64,000 nucleotides of DNA from Paragyromitra xinjiangensis (Eukaryota; Ascomycota; Pezizomycetes; Pezizales; Discinaceae), in NCBI GenBank assembly GCA_038503065.1, contig JBCAMK010000020.1, forward strand, positions 1,364,001 to 1,428,000, written 5' to 3'. Made by a program: the position numbers and the translations under genes. Numbering within the stretch: position 1 is the first letter of the stretch; each line of letters starts with the position of its first letter. A model generated the notes under the pieces. That model saw only the letters and a program-made list of their open reading frames with translations, did no database searches and was not told the DNA's origin. Positions 25,387 to 36,458 of the stretch are shown here, one piece after another.

Positions 25387-25698
25387 CTAATCGAAGAAGT
25401 AATAGGAAAGTCCATTGGATTTATCACCAAAAGCATTGATTTCCACTCGAAGGAGTAATGATGATAAGTTTCTTGTGTTCTCGAAGCTAGTGCTGTTAGA
25501 GCCGATATATGCTCACGAGCTCAGCGTGCTTGTACTACCAGAAGAACAATAAAGTACTACAATCATGCTAGCAACGGCCAGTTTCCAATCCTTCCACAGC
25601 CGGGGGGGACATTCACCTTACTGTTGGATAATCTTGGCGGATACCACAGCCGTTGATGTGCTGACAGCAGTGACGTTAACTATAGAGATTTGTGTACC
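25387..25698 (-). pseudogene. decayed paralogue of the locus at 54481-54840
   Basis: Read from 25698 on the minus strand, the frame gives GTQISIVNVTAVSTSTAVV then SAKIIQ, matching GTQ..IAN..SAKIIQ of the 54.5-kb locus. Similarity continues in the same frame through RLWKDW (RLWKSR there) and IGSNST (DFGNST there). Here the frame is broken by TAA directly after SAKIIQQ and by a TGA further on. The upstream intron end (..AG before GGTACACAA) is also shared. The function of the family is unknown. Confidence 0.5.
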
Positions 25699-25749
25699 AA
25701 GCGCTAGGTACAGAAATGTTACTAATGCAGTTAGGAATACGACATTTTA

Positions 25750-26181
25750 AGGGTCAATACAAAAATGAGATAATCACTGATAAGAGCCAGAGGATTTATT
25801 CCTTCTCGCTCATAACTCGCTGTCACTATCGCGCCCGTCTACTATACAAGCATACGTTTTTCTGGCCCCGATCGCGAGCGTATGCTTATATCGAGAGTCT
25901 ACTGTATTTAAGGTTTCATCATCTTTGTACGCGCTAAGATATAACAAGCCTTGAACGCGTTTTTGTAACAAGAGTATGCTATAGTATGATTTTTATTTAA
26001 TTGGCCTAAACGGTATCTTTAAAGTGATATCTCTGCTGCATTTCCGAACACGTAGTTTGATTATAAAATACATGTAACGATATGCAAAGCCCCAAAAATA
26101 CTTTACGATATTTGTATGCTTTGAAATCACGAAATATGTTAATTAAACAAAAATTGAATGTCTTAGGCGTGAAGACACTGA
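25750..26181. other. AT-rich intergenic, nothing recognised
   Basis: No gene is supported; the sequence runs up to the GTAATA target duplication of the next element. Confidence 0.35.
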
Positions 26182-26187
26182 GTAATA

Positions 26188-26956
26188 TACGGCGGCCCGT
26201 ACCTACCAAAGTCCGATCCGCAGTTTTTCACATTTCGGCTAAGCAACCACCACAATATTTTACTAAAAAAAGGGAAAAGAAAATCAGGAATAGTAGAACT
26301 AGTTAGGTAAAGCTTAACTATCAACTTCAATTGTTTTTAGGGGTGCTTGGCTGTTGCAGTTTGGTGGCATTTGGAAGCAAAGTGAGTATGGGGTTAGGGT
26401 TATAATTACAAGCGATGACTTTTTATTTATTTATTACAATAGCATGGAATTGTAACTACCACAATAGTATCAAACTGAATTCACCGCTCTCTTTGCCCAG
26501 CTCGCATATTTGCAATTATTTTGGTACCTTGATGTGTGGCACGCAAGTCAGTCAGCCTGAAGTACTGAAAGCGTGAAATCCAGAAAGCACGAAATCCAGG
26601 ATTTGATATCGCCACAGTCAGGCCCACCCCTTTGCCGCAACCAGGAAAAAAATCAGTGGAGAAAAAAGTGAAAAATTCAAGCAAAATCAATTATATTCTA
26701 CAATGCTTTTACTGTAGGCAGATGTATATTTTTCACCTTAACCCTTGGCCACTGGCGCCTGAGGCGCTGCTAAACTGCAACAGCCAAGTGCCCCTAAAAA
26801 CAACTGAAGTTGATAGTTAAGCTTTATCTAACTAGTTCTACTATTCCTGATTTTCTTTTCCCTTTTTTTAGTAAAATATTTTTTAATGTGGTGGTGGTTG
26901 CTTAGCCGAAATGTGAAAAACTGTGGATCGGACTTTGGTAGGTACGAGCCGCCATA
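26188..26956. mobile_element. 769-bp MITE, long TIRs starting TAYGGCGGC, 6-bp target duplication
   Basis: Long inverted arms of about 185 bp are present. The left arm starts TACGGCGGCCCGTACCTACC and the right arm, reverse-complemented, TATGGCGGCTCGTACCTACC; the arms differ by scattered substitutions and a short indel. GTAATA flanks the element at 26182-26187 and 26957-26962. TAY..RTA termini and a 6-bp duplication are shared with the large element at 31215-51701, suggesting the same transposase type. The interior carries no gene. Confidence 0.88.
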
Positions 26957-27366
26957 GTAATAGAATATAAGTTTGCTACAGTAAAACCTATCCAAATTCC
27001 AGCTGGCTGTTTTCTTGGTTCAGCTGGAAATATGATAGGTATGGAATTTGGAGAGGTTTCTTGGCGGTGCTTGGAGCCTCATAAACCCTAACCCTGCCGA
27101 GTGATCGTCTATGTCTCCGGAGGGGGGAGGTACGTAGATAGCTATTAATCAACAACCACCACTCAGGTCATAGTGATACTGATACGGAGTGTTTATTACT
27201 ATAGCAGGATGAAGATCCAAGTGAAAAAAGTTGAAAAAATGAAAAAAAAATTTGCGGTAAAATGAGCATTTCGCGTACAAGTAAAACCAGAGTTAAGAGA
27301 TAAAGAAGAGAGATACCAATGAGATCAAATAAAAAAAGAGATGAGATAAGTAAAAAGAAGAAGTTA

Positions 27367-29220
27367 TTAAACCGCCAGGCTGCCATTCTCACTTGGTGGT
27401 TGTGGCCTAAAAAAAGAGAGAATACTGCGCTGTGGCTGCAAGGCAACTTCCTGAATAAGCCTTCTTTGCCACAACCTTTCCAGGCCCCGAAGAGCACCCA
27501 ACATCTTAAAAGCTTCCTCAGGTGTTCCTTCTATATCCTCAATAATCTTTTTCGTCAATCCTCTTGAAGCTTCTAAAGCTTCCTTAGTAGAAAGTAAAGT
27601 CTTCTCCACTGCAATCAATGACCCATTTTGACCCTTTTCTCCAGGCCCCATTATATCTCCCATACCTTCCTTCTCTTGAATAGCTGCATGTCTACTCATT
27701 TCCATGATCTCTTCATCACTCAACTCGCCAGTAATGTATTGCTCTTCACCAAAGTTGAGAAATTTCCCCATTAACATAGGATCTTTAATTCTCAACTTTC
27801 CCATGTCTTCCTGCAAACTTAAACCAATTTTCTCTACCTCCATGCGAGCATCCTGTGCAAGATAATAGTTGTCAGGGTGGATCACTCTGTCTGCTTCTAA
27901 AGCTCGCCATTGGTCTGCTGCTGGTCCAATTTGAGGGACAATATCTTCTGGTCTAGGAGGAACAGGAAGCCCAGGACCAAAATTTCCGGCCAATCCAACA
28001 TGTTTCCAACAGTTCCTTATACAGGAAGCCGAAACCAGATCCCAAGCCTCTTGTGCAAGTTGCATAGCCTCTAACTGATCGATTTTGAAGGGGTCAATAG
28101 TGCTGTCTTCTTCATCTCTGGCTATAACACCATCAATAAAAAGCCACCGGTAGTGGGCCTTAAAACAGCGGATTATACCAGCATCTAGTGGCTGTAACTG
28201 AGAGGTAGAGTTGGGAGGAAGAAACTCTAAGTGTGTAGCCATTAGGTCGAAATCAGGGTGCAGATGTGCTGGGCAGTTATCAACTAAAAGTATGACCTGT
28301 CGTCCCTGCTTGGCCATATCTCTATCAAATTCCTTCAACCATTCTAACCAGATGACACCAGTCATCCATGCCTTTTTGTTCCACTTATAATCATACCCAA
28401 ATGAGTTAACAGAACGCCTGCCAAAGCATCTGGGGCGCTTGGCTCTGCCAATAACTAAAGGTACCCGCTTGTCTGTACCAGTAGCATTGACACAAAAGCC
28501 ATATGATATCCTGATTTTACTGCTCTTATGACCCAAGCTCTGTTCAGTAGCAAGTCCTACTGAGGGAGGCATGCGATAGAAAAGGCCAGTCTCATCAAAA
28601 TTGTACTGGTCCTCCTCAGAAAAGTTCAATAGAGCTTCATTAATCTCCTCCAAACAGTCCACAAAGGCAGCAGGATCCACTGATTTGGCTTCTCCATAAA
28701 ATCTCAATCGACGCAAACCCGCTCTCTTTTTAAACCCCATAATCCAACCTGAACTCCACTTTGGTTTCTCATTTCCAGGTATTCCAGCAAGATCACAAAA
28801 TCGATTGGCTTTTCCGCGTATAGCCCCTTCAGATATAACAATGCCCTTTCCCTCCATTTGTTGAACCCAAGTAATTAAAGACTGGTCAATCTCAGGTAAT
28901 TTAGGATGGCCTACACGCCGCTGCCTGAGTTCCATCTCACTCATTTTGGCCCAATGATGATAGCCATGATCGAGGATATTGGTGACTGTTTTGGGATCAA
29001 TTTTGTATTTGTTGGCTAGGGTTTTGTTGCTTGGAGTAGGTGGAAGGGAGCGAGGTGGTGTCATGCCATTGGCAATGGCTTCAGCTTGAGGATATTTTTT
29101 TTTATAGAGTTCAAATTTTGCCTCATTGGTAAGCGAGTTCTTTTTGTTGCGTATAGAGGATTCTTTGTGAAGGGCCCGCTGAGCTGCTTTGACTTGCCCT
29201 GGAGTGCGAATGGGTGGCAT
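27367..29220 (-). CDS. Pogo/Tigger-type DDE transposase
   Basis: The intact frame encodes 617 residues that would cut and paste the surrounding element. The N-terminal part holds helix-turn-helix DNA-binding modules of the psq/CENP-B (HTH_Tc5) type, including the segment from ITWVQQMEGKGIVISEGAIR to SSGWIMGFKKRAGLRRLRF. The DDE_1 catalytic core follows: YNFDETGLFYR (first Asp), VILLVDNCPAHLH (second Asp) and TSQLQPLDAGIIRCFKAHYR (third Asp). The C-terminus is acidic then basic (SFFRPQPPS). Length and order are normal for the family and no lesion is visible, so the protein may still be active. The start at 29220 precedes a conserved-type basic N-terminus and is the first Met. Confidence 0.93.
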   Translation of the reverse strand: MPPIRTPGQVKAAQRALHKESSIRNKKNSLTNEAKFELYKKKYPQAEAIANGMTPPRSLPPTPSNKTLANKYKIDPKTVTNILDHGYHHWAKMSEMELRQRRVGHPKLPEIDQSLITWVQQMEGKGIVISEGAIRGKANRFCDLAGIPGNEKPKWSSGWIMGFKKRAGLRRLRFYGEAKSVDPAAFVDCLEEINEALLNFSEEDQYNFDETGLFYRMPPSVGLATEQSLGHKSSKIRISYGFCVNATGTDKRVPLVIGRAKRPRCFGRRSVNSFGYDYKWNKKAWMTGVIWLEWLKEFDRDMAKQGRQVILLVDNCPAHLHPDFDLMATHLEFLPPNSTSQLQPLDAGIIRCFKAHYRWLFIDGVIARDEEDSTIDPFKIDQLEAMQLAQEAWDLVSASCIRNCWKHVGLAGNFGPGLPVPPRPEDIVPQIGPAADQWRALEADRVIHPDNYYLAQDARMEVEKIGLSLQEDMGKLRIKDPMLMGKFLNFGEEQYITGELSDEEIMEMSRHAAIQEKEGMGDIMGPGEKGQNGSLIAVEKTLLSTKEALEASRGLTKKIIEDIEGTPEEAFKMLGALRGLERLWQRRLIQEVALQPQRSILSFFRPQPPSENGSLAV

Positions 29221-29434
29221 GGTTACTGAGTGGTGGTGGTGGTGGTGGTAAAGGATGATAATATCTGAGTATTGGTAAAGGAAAAAAGGGTAAAAAAAGA
29301 GGGGATTTCGGGGAAATAGGGCAAAGGGATAGAGCTCGGTAGATAGATTGATATCTAGAGAATGTGTATTGATAGAGGTAAGAAAGGGCGAGAGGTCTTG
29401 AGCTTTATACAGATTTTTCAGTCTTCAATGTTCC

Positions 29435-30476
29435 TGTAAGACCGGTACTTCGCACCACTACTGAATTCTAAGCGAAGCTTTAGATAGCTCTCTAGACTCT
29501 GTAACTCGACCGGCTACTATCCGTAGCACAATACCCGAGCGCACGTCCTGACAACTTCTTATGAACCGCACAAAGGCAACGATAGTTAAAGCGAGATAAG
29601 GGTCGGGGCTGTTCCGTTGAAAGAACTTTCTCAATAGGAAGGACACGAGCATTGAAGCGCGAAGCTATGCTAAACAACTCGATACGATGGAGAATTTATC
29701 ACGGAACAAAATATGTTGGTAACAAAATAATATTGATAAGGCTCGTTCTTCCTCGATGATGATCGACTCAGAATTGACGTCCAATGCAAGAGTATTTATA
29801 TCCCGTCCTCTTTACTACTATGTGTTCTTTGTAGCTTGGGTCGACGGACTAAACTATCTACTATTACAAATTGAACTAACTCGCTTATCCATTTATCCGA
29901 CATCCTATCGGCGGTTCGATATCTCCAACTTCCGACGCTTACCCCTCGTTCAGTAATCCTCAGATCGCCTTGGTTCGACGTGGCGATGATACGGTTGCGA
30001 CGGTTGCGTTCGCCCGATCGAGTAGGTGGTTACACGATATCGTTTTGTTGCGACAGCTGGTGTTTGGAGCCCCGTAGCGCGGGCAGGAGACCTCTGATGA
30101 CTAATCCGAATAGCCCGCGTGACTCGGCGCCCCAAGTTGCCCTATGAAGACCTCTCATACATACCCTCCGGGTCACATTCCGCGGGAAGGGCGCCGTTGA
30201 CGACCCAGGGGTTACTTTTAGTCTCCGGGACGCGGATATTTTGCGGGTGTCCCCCCTTCTCGATCCAGCGCTGCAGGCAGCGCAAGCGAAGGCAGGGTAA
30301 CGGCCGGGTAACCGGGGAAGGCAGGGTAACTGCCTGGGAATAGGCTGGGAAGTCAATAGGCAGCCACAGAGGAGTCCAACAAAGACAGGAAGGTGACCAA
30401 ATGGAAGGTAGGGTAACTCCCTACGTAGGTAGGGTAACAGGGAGACCACTGCATGCCTATAGCCATAGGTATAACA
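29435..30476. mobile_element. solo LTR (1042 bp) inside the Pogo-like element
   Basis: The sequence begins TGTAAGACCGGTACTTCGCA and ends CCATAGGTATAACA, with TG..CA ends. A 5-bp duplication GTTCC lies on both sides (29430-29434 and 30477-30481). A near-identical inverted copy with its own duplication lies at 49882-50920. The right part contains short repeats of GGTAGGGTAAC and GGCAGGGTAAC. There is no internal retrotransposon sequence, so it is the product of LTR-LTR recombination. Confidence 0.93.
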
Positions 30477-30884
30477 GTTCCTAAATGACCCCAAAATTCC
30501 GCCAGTAATACATAATTTACTACAATTATTATAGCTACTTTTGGTTATACTAGACGAACTGGCCAGCTTAAATTATCTCTTGGTCCCTATTTGTGATTTT
30601 TTAAATGAGCTGTAGGTGGTGTATTTGAAATACTCGTGAGTCTCATTTACTCTTGTTGAGATCTCACCAACCAGTTGATTTTGTGGCGCAAAAATCATTT
30701 CCGAAGGTAGGGTAACCCTGGAAATAAGCGAAACCTTTGGCAAGCACCTGCTGGAAATGGAAATATGATAGGTCTGGAAATTAGACAGGTTTTTACCATA
30801 GAACATAATTTGCGGGCAGAGATGGCTGGAAATAAAATAGGTATGGAAATAAGATAGGCTGGAATTATGATATGTTTTACTGTA

Positions 30885-31208
30885 TATTGAACTTATAGTC
30901 GATGGATGAAAAAAAACCCCTATGTAACTCTGCACTACTAGCGAAAAAAATTAATATGGCTTGGGGGTACAAGCGTGTCACAACCAAAGTTGTCATCAAA
31001 ATTAGAGAATAAAAGAGCATCGAAGTCAACAACAAACCTCCAAGATGTTGGAAAATGGACTTATTCAAGTAAGCGAGTTAGCTTCTGTATTTTTTTGGCA
31101 GTTTTTGGAGTATGTTTTTGGTTTGGGGTTCATTTTGCTGTTTGAACTTTCATAGCCTCCTGTTGTTGCTTTGTACCCCAAGCCATATTTTATTTTTTAG
31201 CAAGTAGA
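30885..31208. other. spacer between two transposons
   Basis: A 63-codon minus-strand frame with one hydrophobic stretch (30877-31068) is the only open sequence; it has no family signature. Otherwise AT-rich and unremarkable. Confidence 0.35.
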
Positions 31209-31214
31209 GTCAAC

Positions 31215-31261
31215 TATGGCGGCCTATAGCGACCATCCCGCCATAATTCAGAAAGTCAAAT
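31215..31261 (+). repeat. left terminal inverted repeat of the large element
   Basis: It matches the right TIR over about 46 bp with one mismatch near the tip (TATGG against TACGG); similarity ends near GAAAGTCAAA. Confidence 0.9.
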
Positions 31262-31620
31262 TTACCCGAAACCACCCCAAAAAAAATATTTCCCAAAACC
31301 ACCAGTATGATAAATATAATACAGTAGAATACCCCAGGAGTATACTAGGACACATCAGCAAGTGAAATCACACCAAAACTGCCACCGAGATGGCCGAGTG
31401 ATATCCCATGATTCTTGTGTTTGTGATTTTTTTAATTTATGAAGACTGCATCAAAAAATCTGAATAAATCAGGATAAATACTTTAAGATATAACAAGTAG
31501 ATTCCCGCTTTTGTTCATGGGTTTTGAAGGCTTGGCGAAAACGCGATTTGATTTTGAGTGGAGATTGTAAGCTATTATGAAAAAAATACACCTGCTAGAC
31601 CTATACCCCTCTTCTCCTAA

Positions 31621-33119
31621 CTACTCCTCATCCTCTAAAACATATTCCTCACTTTTAATCTCGCCCTGAGCCCCTCCCTTTGCCTTTGCTTTCCCCTTTC
31701 CCAATTTTTTCCCCTCTACTGTGTCTTGAATCAAGTCCAAGTCTAAAACAATGGGTTCAGTAGGAGCATTCTCACAATCACAGGGTTGGTACTTTCTCCC
31801 CTCCTCAATCCAATCCTCGGTAGCAAAGTTCATAGCCTCTGCTAAATTCCAACCACTATTAATACCTGAGTGGTAGGCCCCTGGAAATAGTACCATCATA
31901 TCTCCTTTTTCCTGAGTAAATTGATGACATGGATAGCCACATTTCACCCAATCCTCAGGTGTTAAAGGAGGAGCAGAAAGCACAAAACCCTCATGACGAA
32001 GAGCAGGGGCAGGTGGTTAAGGTGAGTTCTGGTATAGTAGCTACAAAATTATATTAGCAAAAATTAAAAATTAAAATAGGAGATATACCTTTAGCTTGAG
32101 CTACAAATCTATGCATGGAATGACCAGGAATAACATGCCAGATTTTCGGAGCCCCATCCAATAAAGTATTTGCAGAATGACAGTGATAATCTTCCACATG
32201 CCAGGAAAAGGCTGTACCTGGTTGTCCAAAATAGACATAGGGGGTGGTAATACCAGGTATAAAAGTCAGGCCAGGTGTCAGAAGCAGGTTAAACTCGTCA
32301 TCAAATAGAGAGGTCCTGCTTTGCTCCATAGAAACCAAATGGGCTAAAAAATGTTAGTAAAATTAAATATTAAGAAAATTGGTATATCAAGTACTTACTT
32401 TCAATGTCAACCCCATAAAAGCGATTTTGTGAACTCCCTTTCTCCTCCACCTCTTTTGCAACCTGTGCCCAAAACTCCTGCATTGTACCAATGTATTCAA
32501 AATCCTCCTTTTTAACCATATGAGAATGCCAAAGGGACATGGGCTTTTTTTTGGGTAAAAAGGCAACCCTGTAAGCCTTGCTACCATTAGGGGCGTTACA
32601 TTCCAGCTCTTCAAACACCTGTTGCCTAACATCCAACTTGATAGTACTAAGTGGCTTGGAACTGGGTACATGGTACCAGGGATTGCCAGACTCAAGAGGA
32701 GGAAGATGCAACTTTAAAGCTCCATAATGACGTCCAAGTTGTGAAAGGATTTGCAGTAGCTTGGGGAAGTTCTCAAGACCATAGGGGGTGACAGTAATAG
32801 AGGGTGGGTGAAGGGTATTGGGATGGTGAATGGTAGCATATTGAGCAGGAATAAGGTGAAATCTGAATGGCCTGGGAGTGTAGGGATCTGGCAACAAAGT
32901 AGAACTCTGTGCGTCAGGTAGATTGATAGGCAATTTACCTAAGAAATAGTTATTATATGATAAAATTTAATGAAGGTAGAGGGGGGAAATACCAGTAAGA
33001 AGGGCTCTGGAAACCTGATTATATTTCCGCTTTTTTTGGAGTTTGAGGAGATCAGTCCCCTCTTTGACAGGTCTTTCTTTATTTTTGATAGACTGAGGAG
33101 TATAGTTGATAAAACTCAT
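31621..33119 (-). CDS. KDM4-like JmjN/JmjC histone demethylase-type protein carried by the transposon
   Basis: Four exons (32993-33119, 32399-32938, 32089-32343, 31621-32040) would encode about 446 residues of a 2-oxoglutarate/Fe(II) dioxygenase of the histone-lysine demethylase type. A JmjN-like stretch (TPYGLENFPKLLQILSQLG) precedes the JmjC domain: TPYVYFGQPGTAFSWHVED supplies the Fe ligands His and Glu (about 271 and 273), and FPGAYHSGINSGWN the distal His (about 364). The KDM4-type zinc site is also present: a Cys and His in CPALRH, and the CxC in YQPCDCEN. The tail is Lys/Gly-rich then acidic. One extra base in a G4 run near 32006-32009 breaks exon 4; without it the total length is divisible by three and the zinc-site Cys and His fall in frame. 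It is either a pseudogene or a base-call error. Confidence 0.82.
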
Positions 33120-33239
33120 GATGGCAGATGGTGGATGATGATATAAAATTGTGGTTGTGGTTGAGGTTGAACCGAGGGGGAAAAGATAAGGTGGAAAATG
33201 ACAACACATACTCCTCTTTTACTAGATATGGTATGGAGT

Positions 33240-34335
33240 GGCGCATTTTTTTAGTTACCCTACCTACTTTAACCTTATATCCTCACTTACCTAAAAAGGT
33301 AAATGGGGACTTTCACATAGTGGCGGGGTTTTTTTAGTTACCCTACCTTATCTTATTATGCTCATACTACATATTATTTAGCTGGCGGGTTTTTTTTGCA
33401 TTTATTATTAAAGGGCCTACCAGGTGTCCTCATTTACCTAAATAGGTAACTGAGGACTTTTATATAGTGACGGGTTTTTTTTAGTTACCCTACCTTACTT
33501 TAATATGCCCCTGGTATTAATTATTTAGCTGGCGGGTTTTTTTTGTATTTATTATTAAAGGGTCTACTAGGTGTCCTCAGTTACCCAAATAGGTAACTGG
33601 GGACATGTCCATAGTGACAGGTTTTTTTTAGTTACCCTACCTTATCTTATCCTGTTTCTAGTACCTATTATTTAGCTGGCGGGTTTTTTTTGTATTTATT
33701 ATTAAACGATTTATCAGGTGTCCTCAGTTACCCAAATAGGTAACTGGGGAATTACACATAGTGGCGGGTTTTTTTTTAGTTACCCTACTTTATCCCACTA
33801 TGCCACTAGTACCTGTAATTTATCTGGCGGGTTTTTTTGCATTTATTATTAAAGGGTCTACCAGGTCCTCAGTTACCCAAATAGGTAACTGAGGACTTCT
33901 ACCTGCTGGCGGGTTTTTTTAGTTACCCTACCTTACCTTGTCATGCTCTTACTAGATGTAATTAAACTGGCGGGTTTTTTTTAATTAATTATTAAATAGT
34001 TTACTAGTTGTCCCCAGTTGCCCAATTAGGTAACTGATAGCTTTTACATAGTGCAGGGTTTTTTTCTTGTTACCCTACTTTGCTCCAGTACCTATTATTT
34101 AGCTGGCGGGGCTTTTCTCATTTTTGTATAAAATGTCCTCATTTACTTAAATAGGTAACTGGGGACTTGTTAGATTGTAACGAGGTTTTTTTATAGTTAC
34201 CCTACCTTTCCACACATGTCCTCAGTTACTTGAATAGGTAAATGAGGACTTATTACATAGTATCGAGTTTTTTCTCAGTTACCCTACCTTTTTCTACCTG
34301 CCCTCAGTTACTAAATTAGGTAACGGATATCAAAT
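33240..34335. repeat. satellite of about eight 145-bp units, each with a hairpin
   Basis: Each unit contains GGCGGGTTTTTTT, then AGTTACCCTACCTTA, a second GGCGGGTTTTTTTT with a TTTATTATTAAA block, and a near-perfect inverted repeat GTCCTCAGTTACC..GGTAACTGAGGAC around a short CAAATA-like loop. Copies become shorter and more diverged towards 34300. The array fills the whole space between the start of the JmjC gene and the end of the integrase gene. Confidence 0.88.
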
Positions 34336-34365
34336 AAAATAAAATAAATAAACAAAAATTCTACA

Positions 34366-36226
34366 TTAATCCTCTAATCTATTCCCAATATCTTCTGCCA
34401 GCATATTCTCTTCCTCGTGATCTCCTTCGAGCATATCTTCTTCATCAATTTCTAGCATCAAATCCTCCCCAATATTTGATAGTGTCCAATCATAAGCTTG
34501 AGAAGGAACCTCAGAGAGGCTTAAATATCCTCCTTGGTCAAAAAATTCCAGTATAGCTACCCGTAAATGACAATAGGCTTTTAATTGTGGGGATACATTA
34601 ACAGTGCTTGGGCCATAATTATCTTGAGAAGATATCGCTAGCAATGTAGGAAGTTGAATATTTGTTGCTTCTAATTCTTCTTTGCACCATCTTATTGTTT
34701 CAGTTGGTAGGTATTCGTCTGGGTCTATGATTAATTAATTAATTATTTAAAATAACTATAAGCATATAACATGATATTTACCATATCCTTCAAGCTCTTT
34801 TCGTAACTCTGATATCAACTCAACTGGTGGAATCTGGCCATAATCTTTAATTCCCTCTGGTGGTGTATGATACATAACCAGTGGTTTACCAGTTGGTAAA
34901 TAAGTGTGACTGTGTTGGGCTCGAATTCTATGTGCATTCCACAATTTTGCAAACTCATAAATCTCCTGACGAATAATAGGAAGATATACATATAATAATG
35001 CAATTTTACATGGTGCATTATCAGTAAATAGACCTGAATCCCGAAGATGGTCCAAATGAGTCTATTGTTTTCTTAGTTATTGTTTTGCTTATCTTTTTAC
35101 TATGCACTTACCTTCCATGTAATTGTCTGGCTTTTACTCATCTGACGCCACCAACTTTCAATTCGAACATTAAGAGTTGAAGTACCAAACCAATAAACTT
35201 CATTGAATTTGACGTCCGGATCTAGAGCTTGATGTAGCTTCCAATGTGCATTGGCCATCATTGGAGTTTCAGTACCTCTATCAGACCTGATTGCATGGGG
35301 TAAAATGCCTGTATCTTCAATTGCATCAAGATATTAACATAATATGGCGACTGCAGTTCTAGTGGAAATCCCAACATGTATCCAAGTAATAAACCTGGTT
35401 CATGGCCATGTCATTAGTCGAGATTAAAATCTTGGTAAGACAGTGAGTTGGTTACCGTGAATACCCATCAATAGCCGCATAGATCTCGATCCCATACATA
35501 CTCATCTTATGATGACCATCAACTGACCACAGAAAATTTGGGCCAGGTACTGTGTATGTACTACGTGGCGTCTTCTGTAAACCGAAAGGGCGCTGTTGAA
35601 CCCCAGCTGGATCCAACTCGCGTAGGATGGTATACATTCGATCACGGGCTACTGGAAGCCCACTTTGTCTTAAAAACTGATATGAAAGACTTCGGCCATA
35701 AAGCACGCTTTGACCCGATTCAAGTTGCATTTTTAGTGCATGTCTTATAGCTGTATTGTGAGCTGTAAAATTTTGTCTCTCACTATGCCTAAACATGCCA
35801 CATGCAAGTCTAAATCGGATCATTCTATGTGCCATCAGTAATTAAAAAAGTAATGAAAATTGTGGCTTCTTACGTTCTTTTGGTAATTGCTGTGTTATCC
35901 TTGTTGATGAATCCCATGATCTCATCATCATTGAGACCATAGGTGTAAAACAGGACCCACAGACGTTGCATCAATTGATTTTTTTGTACTTCATTAAGTG
36001 GCATATTTTGTTTTTGGAAATCAGAACCCCATGACTGGATTGCTCGCTCTAGTGTGCGCAAAGATGGGTAGTCAGGCCGAGTAGTATTAACGATTTCTGG
36101 ATGATGCTCATGCAAAAGATCCCGTGTTATCTGAAGGGAGTGGTTATCTGCGATATACCAAGACCAAATGACAGTCTTGTAAGGTTCTAAGGAAAATGCT
36201 GGTCGTCCTGCAGGCATGTTGGGCAT
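34366..36226 (-). CDS. rve-type DDE integrase/transposase of the large element, one nonsense codon
   Basis: Five exons (35874-36226, 35456-35824, 35112-35394, 34782-35061, 34366-34724) join in phase to about 547 codons. The N-terminal part is helical and probably DNA binding. The catalytic core resembles retroviral/IS3-type integrases: FLWSVDGHHK (first Asp), AIRSDRGTET (second Asp) and STLNVRIESWW (Glu). The C-terminus is acidic (EIDEEDMLEGDHEEEN). A TAA stands in frame in exon 3 between AVAILC and YLDAIEDTG; a CAA-to-TAA change explains it, so this copy is probably inactive although the rest is open. It would be the enzyme recognising the TAYGGCGG termini. The start at 36226 is the first Met of the open exon. 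Confidence 0.85.
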
Positions 36227-36458
36227 AGATTGAAGTTAGAAAGATGGGTATTATAGAAGGGGCATGGAAAAATATCTTGTTATGATTAAGGGGCCAGCTG
36301 GTCTTTAAATACTTAAATTTTATGACCATCTCCTACTAATCTTCTTCATTAGCAAACATGATCTCCGAGTCCTCCCAGTCTTCTCACTCAAATTTCACAA
36401 TTCCATCAAACTGTCCTTCTTCTTATACTATATCATGTCACAACAAGAATATTGTCCA

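Larger units (their letters stand above)
26979..30882 (-). mobile_element. Pogo/Tigger-like DNA transposon with TA target duplication
   Basis: The left end CAGTAAAACCTATCCAAATT matches the reverse complement of the right end (CAGTAAAACATATCATAATT), and TA flanks both ends (26977-26978 and 30883-30884). Sub-terminal repeats of GGAAATATGATAGGT type occur near both ends. The transposase gene (27367-29220) is uninterrupted. A solo LTR with its own duplication sits between the transposase start and the right end, so the original element was about 2.86 kb. Confidence 0.92.

Noticed and set aside
31621..33119. JmjC gene as an ordinary host gene
   Set aside because: It lies between matching TIRs with a 6-bp duplication and beside the element's integrase, so cargo or element origin is more likely, though capture from a host is possible at the root.
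33240..34335. CRISPR-like array
   Set aside because: Units are 145 bp, contiguous, without unique spacers, in a eukaryotic transposon.
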